From NCBI RefSeq assembly GCF_033597815.2, contig NZ_CP166245.1:2046001-2110000 (forward strand): a stretch of DNA of 64,000 nt, read 5' to 3'. Both the position numbers and the translations under genes were made by a program. The stretch comes from Staphylococcus sp. KG4-3. Its GTDB lineage: Bacteria; Bacillota; Bacilli; Staphylococcales; Staphylococcaceae. Below the pieces are notes generated by a model, which worked only from the letters and a program-made list of their open reading frames with translations, was not told the origin of the DNA and did no database searches. Below, one piece after another: positions 40,538-49,767 of the stretch (its first letter is position 1; each line of letters starts with the position of its first letter).

Positions 40538-40696
40538 TGAATTATGATGTTTGATTAGCTCATAAAATACTAATTTGTGTTATCTCTAACACTTGTTTTG
40601 AACCAACAATTTAATGTTGTGTTCGGAATTAACGTTGACATATTGCAATTCAGTTTTCAATGTTCATTTCTTCATTTAATTAATAGTTACTTTACA

Positions 40697-40726
40697 ATGT
40701 TAACATCTTGTTTAACGTTTTGTCAA
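40697..40726 (-). promoter_or_regulatory. Candidate proximal rRNA promoter
   Basis: On the minus strand, a perfect TTGACA (40726-40721) with a weak -10 (TAACAT at 18-base spacing). The -35 and the place upstream of 16S support it; the -10 is doubtful. Confidence 0.45.
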
Positions 40727-40865
40727 CAAGAAAATATTATTTTTTAATAATCAATTAACATTACTGTAACAATATTAAATTATTATTCTTATTAATGCAA
40801 GTATATTTTTTACACTTTTTATAATTAATTTAAATAATTTGTTTGCCGTTTTTGACGACTTTTAT

Positions 40866-40894
40866 ATAATATCAATTCTATCTAGAAAAGTCAA
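40866..40894 (-). promoter_or_regulatory. Candidate distal rRNA promoter
   Basis: On the minus strand TTGACT (40894-40889), 17-base spacer, TATTAT (40871-40866), about 330 bases upstream of 16S. The remaining 40538-41000 sequence is A+T-rich leader and holds no gene. Confidence 0.65.
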
Positions 40895-40995
40895 CAACAA
40901 TTTCAAACTAATTATTTTTTGAATTCACGCTTGTGTAATCAAATGTTTGCCACAAGAAACAATTCTACCATCATTCAGAAAAAAAGCAATAGAAA

Positions 40996-41028
40996 AGTGG
41001 ATAGAATTTAAATTAAATTCTATCCACT
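40996..41028 (-). terminator. Terminator of the mrp/salA gene
   Basis: AGTGGATAGAATTTAA (40996-41011) and TTAAATTCTATCCACT (41013-41028) are exact complements, placed just after the stop codon and insulating it from the rRNA operon. Confidence 0.75.
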
Positions 41029-41040
41029 ACTAAAAACCAC

Positions 41041-42105
41041 TTATTTACTAGTCTTTTTAATAATTTGTTGCGCCATCGATTGGTATATTTCTCCAAGTCT
41101 ATCATCAGTTTGATATATGGAAGGTGCAAAGTCTTTAGGGTTCCATGATGGTTGTTCTAGTGGAAGATGTCCTAATAAATCAGTTTGGAGTTCTTCAGCA
41201 AGTTTCTCCCCTCCACCAGTACCAAATACATATTCTTTATTCCCAGTTTCTTTACTTTGGAAATAAGACATATTTTCAATTACACCTAAAATAGAATGTT
41301 CAGTATGCTTTGCCATTGCTCCAGCCCTTGCAGCAACAAACGCTGCTGTTGGATGCGGTGTAGTCACAATAATTTCTTTACTTGAAGGTAACATAGTATG
41401 AACGTCTAATGCGATATCTCCCGTACCAGGAGGTAAATCTAGAATAAGATAATCTAAATCTCCCCATCTTACTTCAACGAAAAAGTTTGTGAGCATTTTG
41501 CCGAGCATTGGACCTCTCCATATGACTGGTGCGTTTTCTTCAACAAAGAATGCCATAGATATTACTTTAACTCCATGACGTTCAACTGGTATGATTTCTT
41601 TTCCTTGAACACCTGGTTTCTCATCAATCCCCATCATATCAGGAACACTAAAACCGTAAATGTCAGCGTCTACAAGTCCAACTTTTTTACCTTCTCTTGC
41701 TAAAGATACTGCTAAGTTGACTGCTACCGTCGATTTACCAACGCCACCTTTACCTGAGGCAATAGCGATAAATTCAACCGGATTATCTTTTGAAAGCAAA
41801 CCTTCTATTGTTTGATTTTGTTCTTCCCCTGAGCCACGGTATTGTTCTACAACATCTGATGGTAATTCTTCAAATCGAATGCCAACTGTATTCGCACCAT
41901 TTTCTTTAAGTACTTCTACAATTGCCATTTGTAAGTCTAGTTGTGGTTGGCCACCTAATTGAGCCATTGCTACTTTAACACTTACATGTTCTTTTTCTTC
42001 TTTAATACTTACTTCGATAATTCCATCTGTTTCTTTTAATGGTACATCAATTATTGGATCCTTTAATTCTCCAACAAGTTCTTTAACTTGCTCTATCGTT
42101 AACAC
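41041..42105 (-). CDS. Mrp/NBP35-family P-loop ATPase, SalA-like
   Basis: 354 residues from a GTG behind AGAGGGGG. The N-terminal MIP18/DUF59 domain (about 1-85) is followed by a ParA/MinD-like ATPase domain: ASGKGGVGKST (deviant Walker A, about 116-126), VDADIYGFS (about 144-152), DYLILDLPPGTGD (about 218-230). Mrp proteins carry or insert iron-sulfur clusters, but the usual CxxC after ENMSYF is absent (ENMSYFQSKETG), as in regulators of the SalA type. Its position beside an rRNA operon also recalls B. subtilis salA. Carrier versus regulator is unsettled. Confidence 0.85.
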   Translation of the reverse strand: MLTIEQVKELVGELKDPIIDVPLKETDGIIEVSIKEEKEHVSVKVAMAQLGGQPQLDLQMAIVEVLKENGANTVGIRFEELPSDVVEQYRGSGEEQNQTIEGLLSKDNPVEFIAIASGKGGVGKSTVAVNLAVSLAREGKKVGLVDADIYGFSVPDMMGIDEKPGVQGKEIIPVERHGVKVISMAFFVEENAPVIWRGPMLGKMLTNFFVEVRWGDLDYLILDLPPGTGDIALDVHTMLPSSKEIIVTTPHPTAAFVAARAGAMAKHTEHSILGVIENMSYFQSKETGNKEYVFGTGGGEKLAEELQTDLLGHLPLEQPSWNPKDFAPSIYQTDDRLGEIYQSMAQQIIKKTSK

Positions 42106-42205
42106 AAAGCGTCCCCCTCTTATTTCATTATCATTTATATTCTAACAAATAAACTTTGACTATGCTTTAAATTGTTTATACTTAGTATAAATTTAATACA
42201 AAGAA

Positions 42206-42265
42206 TAAAAAAGCAGTTAGCTCAAATTATTCTTACATATAAGAATAATGAACTAACTGTTTTGA
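42206..42265 (-). terminator. Terminator after the small membrane gene
   Basis: A long stem AAAGCAGTTAG-TC-AAATTATTCTTA paired with TAAGAATAAT-GA-CTAACTGTTTT, with an A run at its left edge giving a U tract on the minus strand. Confidence 0.7.
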
Positions 42266-42347
42266 TTTAGTATTTCTTATATCCACCAACAATTTTATTT
42301 ATATTTACTCGGCAAATGTTTTTCCCCTTGTGTATATCACAAAAATA

Positions 42348-42806
42348 CTATTTGTGCTTATCATTAAGATTTTTGCTATCTGGATAAAAGATTTCCTTAC
42401 ATATAAACAAAATGCCAATGATTAGGACAATCACCCAGAAATCAATATTGATATATGCATAATGAATATGCACTATAAAATAAAATAGTAAGGTCGTTAC
42501 CGTAAAAGTAATCAAATGGTATGTTGTTCCTTGAAAATACGGATTTTCAGGTATTTTTTTCCTAAAGTAATCCATTAAATTTTCTATAGTAAATAAATTA
42601 AAATAACCTAATACGATATAACTACCATAGTAAATTAAATTATCGTAAAAACTTTTATTATAACCAAAGTACGCCAAATGAAAATATATTAAAATCCTAC
42701 TTAACCCATATAAACCAAAACCTAGAAATGTTAAGAAGATGGCGCCAGATATTATAAATACAGAAAGTACAATAAGCGTTGTAAATAAATATCTAATATA
42801 TTTCAT
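42348..42806 (-). CDS. Four-helix membrane protein, function unknown
   Basis: 152 residues with hydrophobic segments at about 8-38, 55-78, 98-118 and 122-142 and a Lys/Asp-rich C-terminal tail. Many Tyr and Phe residues are present. No recognisable family motif. The ATG follows GGAGGG. Single gene between mrp/salA and the SdrM-type pump, with its own terminator. Confidence 0.65.
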   Translation of the reverse strand: MKYIRYLFTTLIVLSVFIISGAIFLTFLGFGLYGLSRILIYFHLAYFGYNKSFYDNLIYYGSYIVLGYFNLFTIENLMDYFRKKIPENPYFQGTTYHLITFTVTTLLFYFIVHIHYAYINIDFWVIVLIIGILFICKEIFYPDSKNLNDKHK

Positions 42807-42963
42807 TGCTTACTGTCCTCCCTTTCTCGATTTATCTACAATATGTGTAAATGGTATACTCCCATTCATTATTTATATTATCATTATACCCATCTTGTAC
42901 AAAAACATATATTAAGTAGTAACTTTCACATAATATCAAAATTAGCTAAATGTATATACATGG

Positions 42964-44304
42964 TTACTCAGTTGATACTGTTTTCTCTTTAAATGCGAAT
43001 AACCATAATAAAATGAGAGTGACAAGTATTAGCAAACTTAAAATAATGACGTTGTGTATGTGAACGCTAATAAAAGTAAACGATAAGGCATACACGTATC
43101 CCATAATTGTAGATCCTATAGAATTTCCTAAGCTTTTCGTTAATGTATAGAGCGACATCATACGTTTCATATTTGCTGGCGATGTTTCCTCTTGGGTAAT
43201 CACACTATCTTTAGTATAAACGGTCCCGAAACTAACACCAGCTAATAATAAGCTCAATCCGATAAAAATTGGAGATTCTGTTCCAATAAATACTAATATC
43301 CCACAAATTATCAATGATGTAAACGCACTGATGTATAATGCTTTTCTCGACATTTTCGCTTCTATTTTATCCAGTGAGAAATTTAAAATTAGCCATGCAA
43401 ATGAAATCGGGAAAATAACAAATCCACTTTGCAACGGTGATAAACCAATATCTTCTTGTAAATAGATTGGCATATATAAATTGTATCCCATCAATATAAT
43501 TGCATAAGCAAAATCAGTAAAGAATATTAAAACAATCATTTTATTAAATTCGTTAACTGGTACAAATGGTGCTTTTACTCTCTTCTGATTTTTAAATAGT
43601 CCGATTGCTACTACTATTGCTATAATCATTGAACCTATATTTAAATATAGGTTTGACTTATTCATAACTGTAAAGATTATGAAAAATACAAAAACATAAA
43701 ATAAAGTTAAGCCTTTTATATCTAACTTATTTTTAGCTGTTGTGCTTTCATTTTCAAAATGAAAAGTAAATATAACAAGTATCATTGCTATTATTGCAAT
43801 AGGAATATTTACAAAAAATAACCAATGCCAAGTTGCGAATTCTAAAATCCCTCCCCCTAACACTGGACCAATAATACTTGAAATCCCCCAAACGCTTCCT
43901 ACCGTACCCATAATTTTATAACGTAATGGAATTTCAAAGGCTAACTTTGGCACGATTTGACTTAATGCCATCATAACTCCAGCACCTAATCCTTGAATAA
44001 AACGAGACACAATTAACAAAGTGAAAGTGTCACTTAGTCCAGATAACAAACTTCCTACTGTGAATAATAAAAGTCCTAATAAAGTTATGTAAATAATTTT
44101 TGTGCGTTCTAACAATTCACCTACAATTGGGTTGGCAATGACTATAGCAATAAAATAAACTGCAAATATGAGTGAAATGGATGATTCTACACTCAAATCC
44201 ATTTTAATTGTTGGTAAAGCTAAAGAAACTATGGATGTTTCAATTGCAGACATAAACATTATTAAAATAAGTGCAACTACAACGCCTAATGATTTTATAT
44301 TCAT
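42964..44304 (-). CDS. sdrM: MFS multidrug efflux transporter, SdrM-like (DHA2 type)
   Basis: A proton-driven drug exporter by family; S. aureus SdrM (447 residues) confers norfloxacin and dye efflux. Here 446 residues with about 12-14 membrane helices, motif A-like GELLERTKI (about 62-70), motif B RFIQGLGAGVM (about 101-111) and motif C GSVWGISSIIGPVLGG (about 134-149) of drug antiporters. The symbol is assigned by length, motifs and synteny. The S. aureus neighbour sepA is not visible here. Confidence 0.82.
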   Translation of the reverse strand: MNIKSLGVVVALILIMFMSAIETSIVSLALPTIKMDLSVESSISLIFAVYFIAIVIANPIVGELLERTKIIYITLLGLLLFTVGSLLSGLSDTFTLLIVSRFIQGLGAGVMMALSQIVPKLAFEIPLRYKIMGTVGSVWGISSIIGPVLGGGILEFATWHWLFFVNIPIAIIAMILVIFTFHFENESTTAKNKLDIKGLTLFYVFVFFIIFTVMNKSNLYLNIGSMIIAIVVAIGLFKNQKRVKAPFVPVNEFNKMIVLIFFTDFAYAIILMGYNLYMPIYLQEDIGLSPLQSGFVIFPISFAWLILNFSLDKIEAKMSRKALYISAFTSLIICGILVFIGTESPIFIGLSLLLAGVSFGTVYTKDSVITQEETSPANMKRMMSLYTLTKSLGNSIGSTIMGYVYALSFTFISVHIHNVIILSLLILVTLILLWLFAFKEKTVSTE

Positions 44305-44500
44305 GTATTATTCTCAACTCTCTTACCTTCTTAAAATTTATATTTATTTCTACTTAATCATTATTTATTTCTAAGTTCAATATCTTTGCTTTATTTTATT
44401 TTAAACAAACTTTTATGCCTCACGCCAATTAATACTACTATTACATTTTTGTTTAATTACATAATTAATTATTTGTTAAAATGGCTAAATACACAGAAAT

Positions 44501-44661
44501 GGGAGTGGGACAGAAATCAAATTTTCTAACATAGATTTCGTAGTCCCACCCCGGCAATAGTGACTAGCATTGAAAAAAGCTTGATATAAGCGTATTTTCA
44601 ATTCAGTCACTTACTGCCAAATTGAAAAAGAGCCTGAGACATCTATTTATGTCCCAGGCTC
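44501..44661 (+). repeat. 161-bp composite intergenic repeat, copy B
   Basis: Same three-hairpin architecture as copy A. Base-by-base reading shows it is identical over all 161 bases to the reverse complement of copy C at 62237-62397. It follows the hemolysin-III gene on the minus strand, where its GAGCCTGAGACAT/ATGTCCCAGGCTC stem can terminate transcription. The remaining 44305-44500 sequence upstream of the SdrM-like gene is A+T-rich and shows nothing else. Confidence 0.92.
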
Positions 44662-44669
44662 ATATAAAG

Positions 44670-45365
44670 CTACATAAAATATATAATTGCTATAAAATGG
44701 AATACTGAAGCAATCACAATAAAGAAATGCCAAATCATATGAAAATATGGTCTATCCTTTTGTGCGTAAAACCAAGCACCTATTGTGTATGCAATACCAC
44801 CAAAAAGTATAAATAGCATAAATGTAATGGATGTATCAAAAATAATTTTAGGCAAGAACAATACGCCAATCCACCCCATTACAAGATACATAATTAAACT
44901 TAATTTATGATTAACATTTTTAGCTAGTGATTTGTATAAAATGCCCCAAATCGTTATTCCCCACAGTACAATCATTGCTGACCAACCAATCCATCCCCCA
45001 ACTAAAGCTAAACAAATTGGAGTATATGTACCAGCGATTGCAACATAAATCATGCTATGGTCAATTATGCGCAAAATGAATTTATGTGATGATTTATTTG
45101 GCATCGAATGATAAACCGTTGATGAAATAAACATTAAAAATATACTTATAACATAAACGGAAACACTAAAAGCACCCATTATACCAAAGTTTAAAAAACT
45201 TAAGATGGCAGCATAAGGTAGCGCACATAACGCTATAAAAGCTGCTACACCGTGGGATACTGCATTGCCTATTTCTTCACCGAATGTTAATGGTACAATA
45301 TCTTTAAATGTTTTAACTACTTTATTATCATCAGCTTTTATTGATTGAGACAACGATGTAACCAC
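44670..45365 (-). CDS. Hemolysin III / PAQR-family membrane protein
   Basis: 231 residues with seven membrane helices. Conserved family residues are NAVSHGV (about 34-40), SSTVYHSM (about 81-88), DHSMIYVAIAGTYTP (about 101-115) and the C-terminal HMIWHFFIVIASVFHF (about 208-223), giving the His/Asp/Ser set of the putative zinc-hydrolase core shared with PAQR receptors. Haemolytic activity is not established for most members. It starts 5 bases after the upstream pyrophosphorylase gene and is thus cotranscribed with it. Confidence 0.9.
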   Translation of the reverse strand: MVTSLSQSIKADDNKVVKTFKDIVPLTFGEEIGNAVSHGVAAFIALCALPYAAILSFLNFGIMGAFSVSVYVISIFLMFISSTVYHSMPNKSSHKFILRIIDHSMIYVAIAGTYTPICLALVGGWIGWSAMIVLWGITIWGILYKSLAKNVNHKLSLIMYLVMGWIGVLFLPKIIFDTSITFMLFILFGGIAYTIGAWFYAQKDRPYFHMIWHFFIVIASVFHFIAIIYFM

Positions 45366-45370
45366 CTTTT

Positions 45371-46558
45371 TTATATCATATTCATACGTTTTAAATCTGC
45401 TCTAGCTGTTTCAACACTATCTTTACCTTCTTTATTTTTGAGAGGTGAAAATTCTTCATCCCTCGGAACTTGTAAAGTAATAAAGCTATTTGCATATTGG
45501 AATATATCAAAATAAAACAATTCAAATTTCAAAGTTGATTGCTCAATCACACCAAAGTCCTCGTCTAATTGTTTTAATTTTTTGATTGCTAAATGGTATG
45601 GCAACTCATTGTCAACAACATTACTAATAAATAAGAGTTTGAAAGAATGAATTCCTATATTAGCATTATTAAATTCATTTGCTACATCTGGACTTAGTTC
45701 TGAATATTCAAGTACCGTATCTTTATGTTTTGTATGAACTAAACGGCCAACGCTTTCGCCATCTTTAGGTTGTATAGATTTTGTAGTAATATCCATACTA
45801 TTTTGGAATGTATATCCAGCAAATAATGGATCAAGTACTTTAACTAGTACATTATCGATGTTATTTAAGAAAATATATTCGACACCATTATCTAACATTT
45901 CTTGTAAATATCCAGCTTTTTTAAGTGCTTTAAACACACCACCATTACCATTTGGTGTTTCTAAAATATTATTATCTACATCTAATACTAATTTACCTTC
46001 TTCAGATAAAGCTACAATATTATCTTGCATAAAGAAATGCACATGTGCTTTATCATAACCAAAGTAATTATTTGATTCGAAGAATAACTGTGTTTCTTGA
46101 TCATTCACTTTACTAGTCATGATATACCAATCAACGAATTCGCCAGTTTGCTCTTTTAATGCTAATAATTGTTTAGCCTGAATCTCAAACAAACTTACGC
46201 CTTCAATTTCGAAAGAACCTTTAGGACCCTTATATCCTAATCGAGTACCTTGCCCGCCGGCCATAAGTAGTACTGCAAATTTACCTTTACGAATAGCTTC
46301 AAGGCCAACTTTTTCATATTGCTCGATCTCTTCATCTGTAAATTCATTTTTTATATCATACTTTACTTCATTAATAGAAGTAACATCATTAATTTCTTTT
46401 TTATTTACATATAAATCCTCGTATAAATCTTGAATATCCGTTAAATTTAGTGCATCTAGTTTTTCAGATAGTTGCTCTCTCTCATTTGTGCTCATCAATT
46501 TTTCAAACTCAATGAGATGGTCTTGATTAAACTTTTCTAAAGCTTTCTTATCTAGCAT
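45371..46558 (-). CDS. UDP-N-acetylglucosamine/UDP-sugar pyrophosphorylase, UDPGP type 1
   Basis: A nucleotidyltransferase of the eukaryote-like UDPGP type 1 family, 395 residues from the ATG behind AAGGAGAGAG; an 18-residue longer frame lacks a ribosome site. Seen: the nucleotide-binding [17 protein letters not shown] (about 100-116), NGNGGVF (about 206-212), [13 protein letters not shown] (about 235-247) and a later lysine region. It would form UDP-HexNAc and pyrophosphate from UTP and the sugar 1-phosphate. It is unrelated to GlmU, so this cell probably has two routes; its physiological substrate is uncertain. Confidence 0.87.
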   Translation of the reverse strand: MLDKKALEKFNQDHLIEFEKLMSTNEREQLSEKLDALNLTDIQDLYEDLYVNKKEINDVTSINEVKYDIKNEFTDEEIEQYEKVGLEAIRKGKFAVLLMAGGQGTRLGYKGPKGSFEIEGVSLFEIQAKQLLALKEQTGEFVDWYIMTSKVNDQETQLFFESNNYFGYDKAHVHFFMQDNIVALSEEGKLVLDVDNNILETPNGNGGVFKALKKAGYLQEMLDNGVEYIFLNNIDNVLVKVLDPLFAGYTFQNSMDITTKSIQPKDGESVGRLVHTKHKDTVLEYSELSPDVANEFNNANIGIHSFKLLFISNVVDNELPYHLAIKKLKQLDEDFGVIEQSTLKFELFYFDIFQYANSFITLQVPRDEEFSPLKNKEGKDSVETARADLKRMNMI

Positions 46559-46673
46559 GCTCTCTCTCCTTAATATCCAAATATTTAAATAAAAAATATA
46601 TCTTATTTGCATTACGGATATATAATTTCACTATATGTACTTTATATTATTATGATGCTCAGTACAACCATAA

Positions 46674-47177
46674 TCATAACCAATTCAATAATAACTTATG
46701 TATAGAGGGTTGAAAAATTACATAAATTGCTCCAATCGATAACGCACTGGCTAAAGACAAGTCAACTAAACCGCCTGTTTTAAAAACCACTGGGAATTTC
46801 ACACTTATTGGAACAGGATAAAATAATTTAACACCTCTTGGGGTTAACATATCTAGTATAACATGCGAAAGCAAACCAAGAACAATACTACTCAAATAAT
46901 AGTTGGGGGTTTGAATCAAATACAATAAAAAGATAATAATACCTATAAATAAAAGTGAATGTGTAAATGTCCTGTGTCCAAATAGCATTCTAATTAAGTA
47001 ACTAATAAGTTTAAATCGTCTACCAATTTTACTTTGTGCGTGACAAATATCAGGTATTAAACTCGAAATAACTGCAAGCGTTATAACTGTAACAGATGTA
47101 AACAAATCAGTATGAAAATATTCTAATGTTAAAGCTCCGACTAATAAGCCGCATGATGCATGGGTTTTACCTGTCAT
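46674..47177 (-). CDS. YdjM-like membrane-bound metal-dependent hydrolase (DUF457)
   Basis: 167 residues with four membrane segments and the family's conserved polar residues: GKTHASCG near the N terminus, SLIPDICH (about 38-45), FGHRTFTHSL (about 66-75), GLLSHVILDMLTPRG (about 101-115). These His/Asp residues suggest a metal site; the substrate is unknown, and the family is DNA-damage induced in E. coli. The ATG with AAGGAG 8 bases upstream is preferred to the GTG two codons before. Confidence 0.8.
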   Translation of the reverse strand: MTGKTHASCGLLVGALTLEYFHTDLFTSVTVITLAVISSLIPDICHAQSKIGRRFKLISYLIRMLFGHRTFTHSLLFIGIIIFLLYLIQTPNYYLSSIVLGLLSHVILDMLTPRGVKLFYPVPISVKFPVVFKTGGLVDLSLASALSIGAIYVIFQPSIHKLLLNWL

Positions 47178-47352
47178 TTTCACTACTCCTTATCGGATTA
47201 CATTTTAGCACATTTAAGCGTTAAATGCGAACATACTTTCGTTAAAAACATGAGTATAACCTATTTTCAAAAAGTATCACACAATCACTTGAAAACGTTT
47301 GCAGTTTATTGTATGCTATAGCTATAAATTAATTAAAGGATGTGTTCGATAT

Positions 47353-47613
47353 ATGGCAATGACAGTAAAAAAAGATAACAGTGAAGTAAGAATTCAATGG
47401 AGAGTTGCAGATATTAAGATTCCAACAAATGAAATTAAAAATATTTCACAGGACCAAAATATTCATGAAGTTCCTAAACTTGATAGAAATAAAGTTTCAA
47501 GAATTGGATCTACTTTTGGAAAAACAAACCGTGTTATCATCGACACTGATGACCATGAATACATTATATACACTCAAAATGATCAAAAAGTTTATAACGA
47601 ATTAACTAAATAA
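47353..47613 (+). CDS. SunI/YnzG-like small protein (PH-like domain)
   Basis: 86 residues beginning [18 protein letters not shown]. It resembles the YnzG/SunI family, whose founding member gives immunity to the bacteriocin sublancin; here the protein lacks the membrane anchor of SunI and no bacteriocin genes are near, so its job is unknown. The ATG at 47353 follows AAAGGATG at a somewhat long 12 bases; the longer frame to 47299 has no ribosome site. Single-gene unit followed by a strong terminator. Confidence 0.6.
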   Translation: MAMTVKKDNSEVRIQWRVADIKIPTNEIKNISQDQNIHEVPKLDRNKVSRIGSTFGKTNRVIIDTDDHEYIIYTQNDQKVYNELTK

Positions 47614-47674
47614 TTAATTATAAACTAGCTTACATTAATAACCAAAACAACAATTTTCACATTAAAATATAGAC

Positions 47675-47707
47675 AACCCCTACGCATTAAATTGTGTAGG
47701 GGTTTTA
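47675..47707 (+). terminator. Terminator of the SunI/YnzG-like gene
   Basis: AACCCCTACGCA (47675-47686) / TGTGTAGGGGTT (47693-47704) followed by TTATT. Confidence 0.85.
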
Positions 47708-48440
47708 TTGCTATTTATGTTATCAATTTTTCAAAATAATGTTATCCTTCCAGACCATTATAAGTCCTTTCACTAGCCAAATTACTTTTTTAAGATAAAT
47801 GTCAACGCAAATTAACGTGGTACCCATAGAAACTTTACCAAGTTCACTATATTTCATTGATTTCATAATCTGTCGCCAAACCTCTTTTCTACTGTTTAAC
47901 TTCACATTTATTTTGGTTTTTATTGTACCAGCGAATCTTAAACTTCTGTGATATATTAATTCTCATTTGTATTAACTCTAATATGCTTAGCTTTATAACC
48001 TATTCCTACGGTAAGCAAGTTAACCTAATCAGACAGAATAGGGCAGTGCTCTCATAAAACATTCATAAAAAAACTGCTAACAAAGTCTAAGGCTTTGTTA
48101 GCAGTTTAATCAAATACAATCATTATATTTGATTTGTCTATATTTAATACAGACAATTTTTATAACTTACTTAAAAATAAAACAATCAGTTTTATTTCGT
48201 ATCCTTGAACAAAAGAATTGAAATTCGAATAAAAATATCGTTTGAAAGTTCATTTCGTTGGCTAGATAAACCTATATCTTAACAAATCAACTTTTTAATC
48301 ATATAAATCTTATATTTATAATCCTGATATGCACACATATACTTTACATGTCTCAGCAACATTTTATTTTATACATTCTTACTAACCTAAGTAAAAGCTA
48401 CATTAGTTAAAATGAACTCACCTTTTATTTAGTTCAATTT
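47705..48440. other. Long spacer without a convincing gene
   Basis: Over 700 bases with no supported CDS. It contains a 60-codon minus-strand ORF (47723-47905, GTG start, no ribosome site, no family resemblance) and a terminator hairpin at 48071-48107. The rest, 48110-48440, is A+T-rich and would be a long 3' untranslated region of the APC permease gene or carry an unrecognised RNA. Confidence 0.45.
48065..48107 (-). terminator. Terminator downstream of the APC permease gene
   Basis: AAACTGCTAACAAAG (48071-48085) / CTTTGTTAGCAGTTT (48093-48107), with seven A's just to the left forming a minus-strand U tract. It is about 330 bases past the permease stop. Confidence 0.75.
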
Positions 48441-49766
48441 TCATATTGCTAAAGTTGGTGGTAACTTTGAAAAACCTCTAGTAAGACAAATTAGGTATAT
48501 AAAACCAATACTCGTCCATACAGTACCTAATATTAATGCATGTTTATCTAAACTTATAAATAAACATATATCTAAAATCATTCCTATTAATGGTATAGTG
48601 AAATAAGTAATCCTCTTCATTCCTTGTCTTTGCTTCAATTTGACAAAATAAAAAACAATAACTGATAAGTTAACAAACGCAAATGAAATAAATGCACCAA
48701 AATTTATAAATGAAGTTGAAGTACTTACATTCATAAAGATACCAATCACACCTATAATGCCTATAAACATTAAATTGAAAATTGGTGTTTGCCTTTTCTT
48801 TTCAATATAACCAAAAATTTTTTTGCTGAGTACGCCATCACGCCCCATAGCATAAAGAAGTCTTGCTCCGCTAGTTTGTGCTGATAATCCTGAAGCTAAT
48901 TGTGCTAATATTAAACCGCTTAAAAATAATGAAGATAGTAAGTTACCGCCTACAATTTTAGCTATTTCAAAAGCAGCAGAATCAGTATTGTTAATAACAT
49001 TAAAATTCGGAAGTGTGATTGAAAGTATATATGCAACAGTAACAAATAGAAAACCACCTACAATAGTGATAATCATAATTGCCTTAGGAATAGTTTTTGT
49101 AGGATTTTGGGTTTCTTCAGCCAATGTAGTAACAGCATCAAACCCTAAGAATGAATAACATGCAATGGCCGCTCCTGCCAATATTGGGGAAATATGGTTA
49201 TCCGTTATGTTAAAAATACGGCTACTTAAAATCCCTCCTTCCCCCATTCCATGTGTTACATGCCAAATACATAAAATAATAAAAATTGATATCACTAATA
49301 ATTGAAAAATCATAATTAATAAACTCGTGGATGTAGTTGAATTAATTCCTATAATATTAATTAATGTCGTCATTATTATAAATATAATTATCCATGCCCA
49401 ACTTGGTATGATTGGAAAAGCAGTTGACAAATATTCTGCTCCAATAAGCCATATAACTAATGGTAAAAATAAATAATCTAATAATATTGTCCAACCTATC
49501 ATAAATCCCATAGATGGATGGAGACTTTTAGAAACAAAAGTATAAGCAGAGCCAGCAGAAGGAAAAGCTTTTGCCATTAAACCATAACTATAAGCTGTGA
49601 ATAGCATTGCAATAGTAGCAAATAAATATGCATAAGGAACATAACCATTTGTAACTTCGTACAGTGTGCCATAAGTACCAAAAACAATCATTGGTGCCAT
49701 ATAAGCTAATCCGAACATAACAACTTGATATAAAGTTAGAGATTTTTTTAGTTTTGTCTGAACCAT
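48441..49766 (-). CDS. APC-superfamily amino acid/amine permease
   Basis: A 12-helix transporter of 441 residues. The first-helix motif GLAYMAPMIVFGTYG (about 19-33) and ACYSFLGFDAVTTLAEE (about 204-220) are typical of APC permeases, which usually move amino acids or amines by symport or exchange; the substrate is unknown. The start ATG is separated from the upstream nitrilase stop by one base, and its GGAGGG lies inside that gene, so the two are coupled and probably act on the same compound. Confidence 0.86.
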   Translation of the reverse strand: MVQTKLKKSLTLYQVVMFGLAYMAPMIVFGTYGTLYEVTNGYVPYAYLFATIAMLFTAYSYGLMAKAFPSAGSAYTFVSKSLHPSMGFMIGWTILLDYLFLPLVIWLIGAEYLSTAFPIIPSWAWIIIFIIMTTLINIIGINSTTSTSLLIMIFQLLVISIFIILCIWHVTHGMGEGGILSSRIFNITDNHISPILAGAAIACYSFLGFDAVTTLAEETQNPTKTIPKAIMIITIVGGFLFVTVAYILSITLPNFNVINNTDSAAFEIAKIVGGNLLSSLFLSGLILAQLASGLSAQTSGARLLYAMGRDGVLSKKIFGYIEKKRQTPIFNLMFIGIIGVIGIFMNVSTSTSFINFGAFISFAFVNLSVIVFYFVKLKQRQGMKRITYFTIPLIGMILDICLFISLDKHALILGTVWTSIGFIYLICLTRGFSKLPPTLAI

Positions 49767-49767
49767 G

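Noticed and set aside
47723..47905. 60-codon minus-strand ORF in the long spacer
   Set aside because: GTG start without a ribosome site, no recognisable family and no supporting context; a shorter ATG version has only a poorly spaced site.
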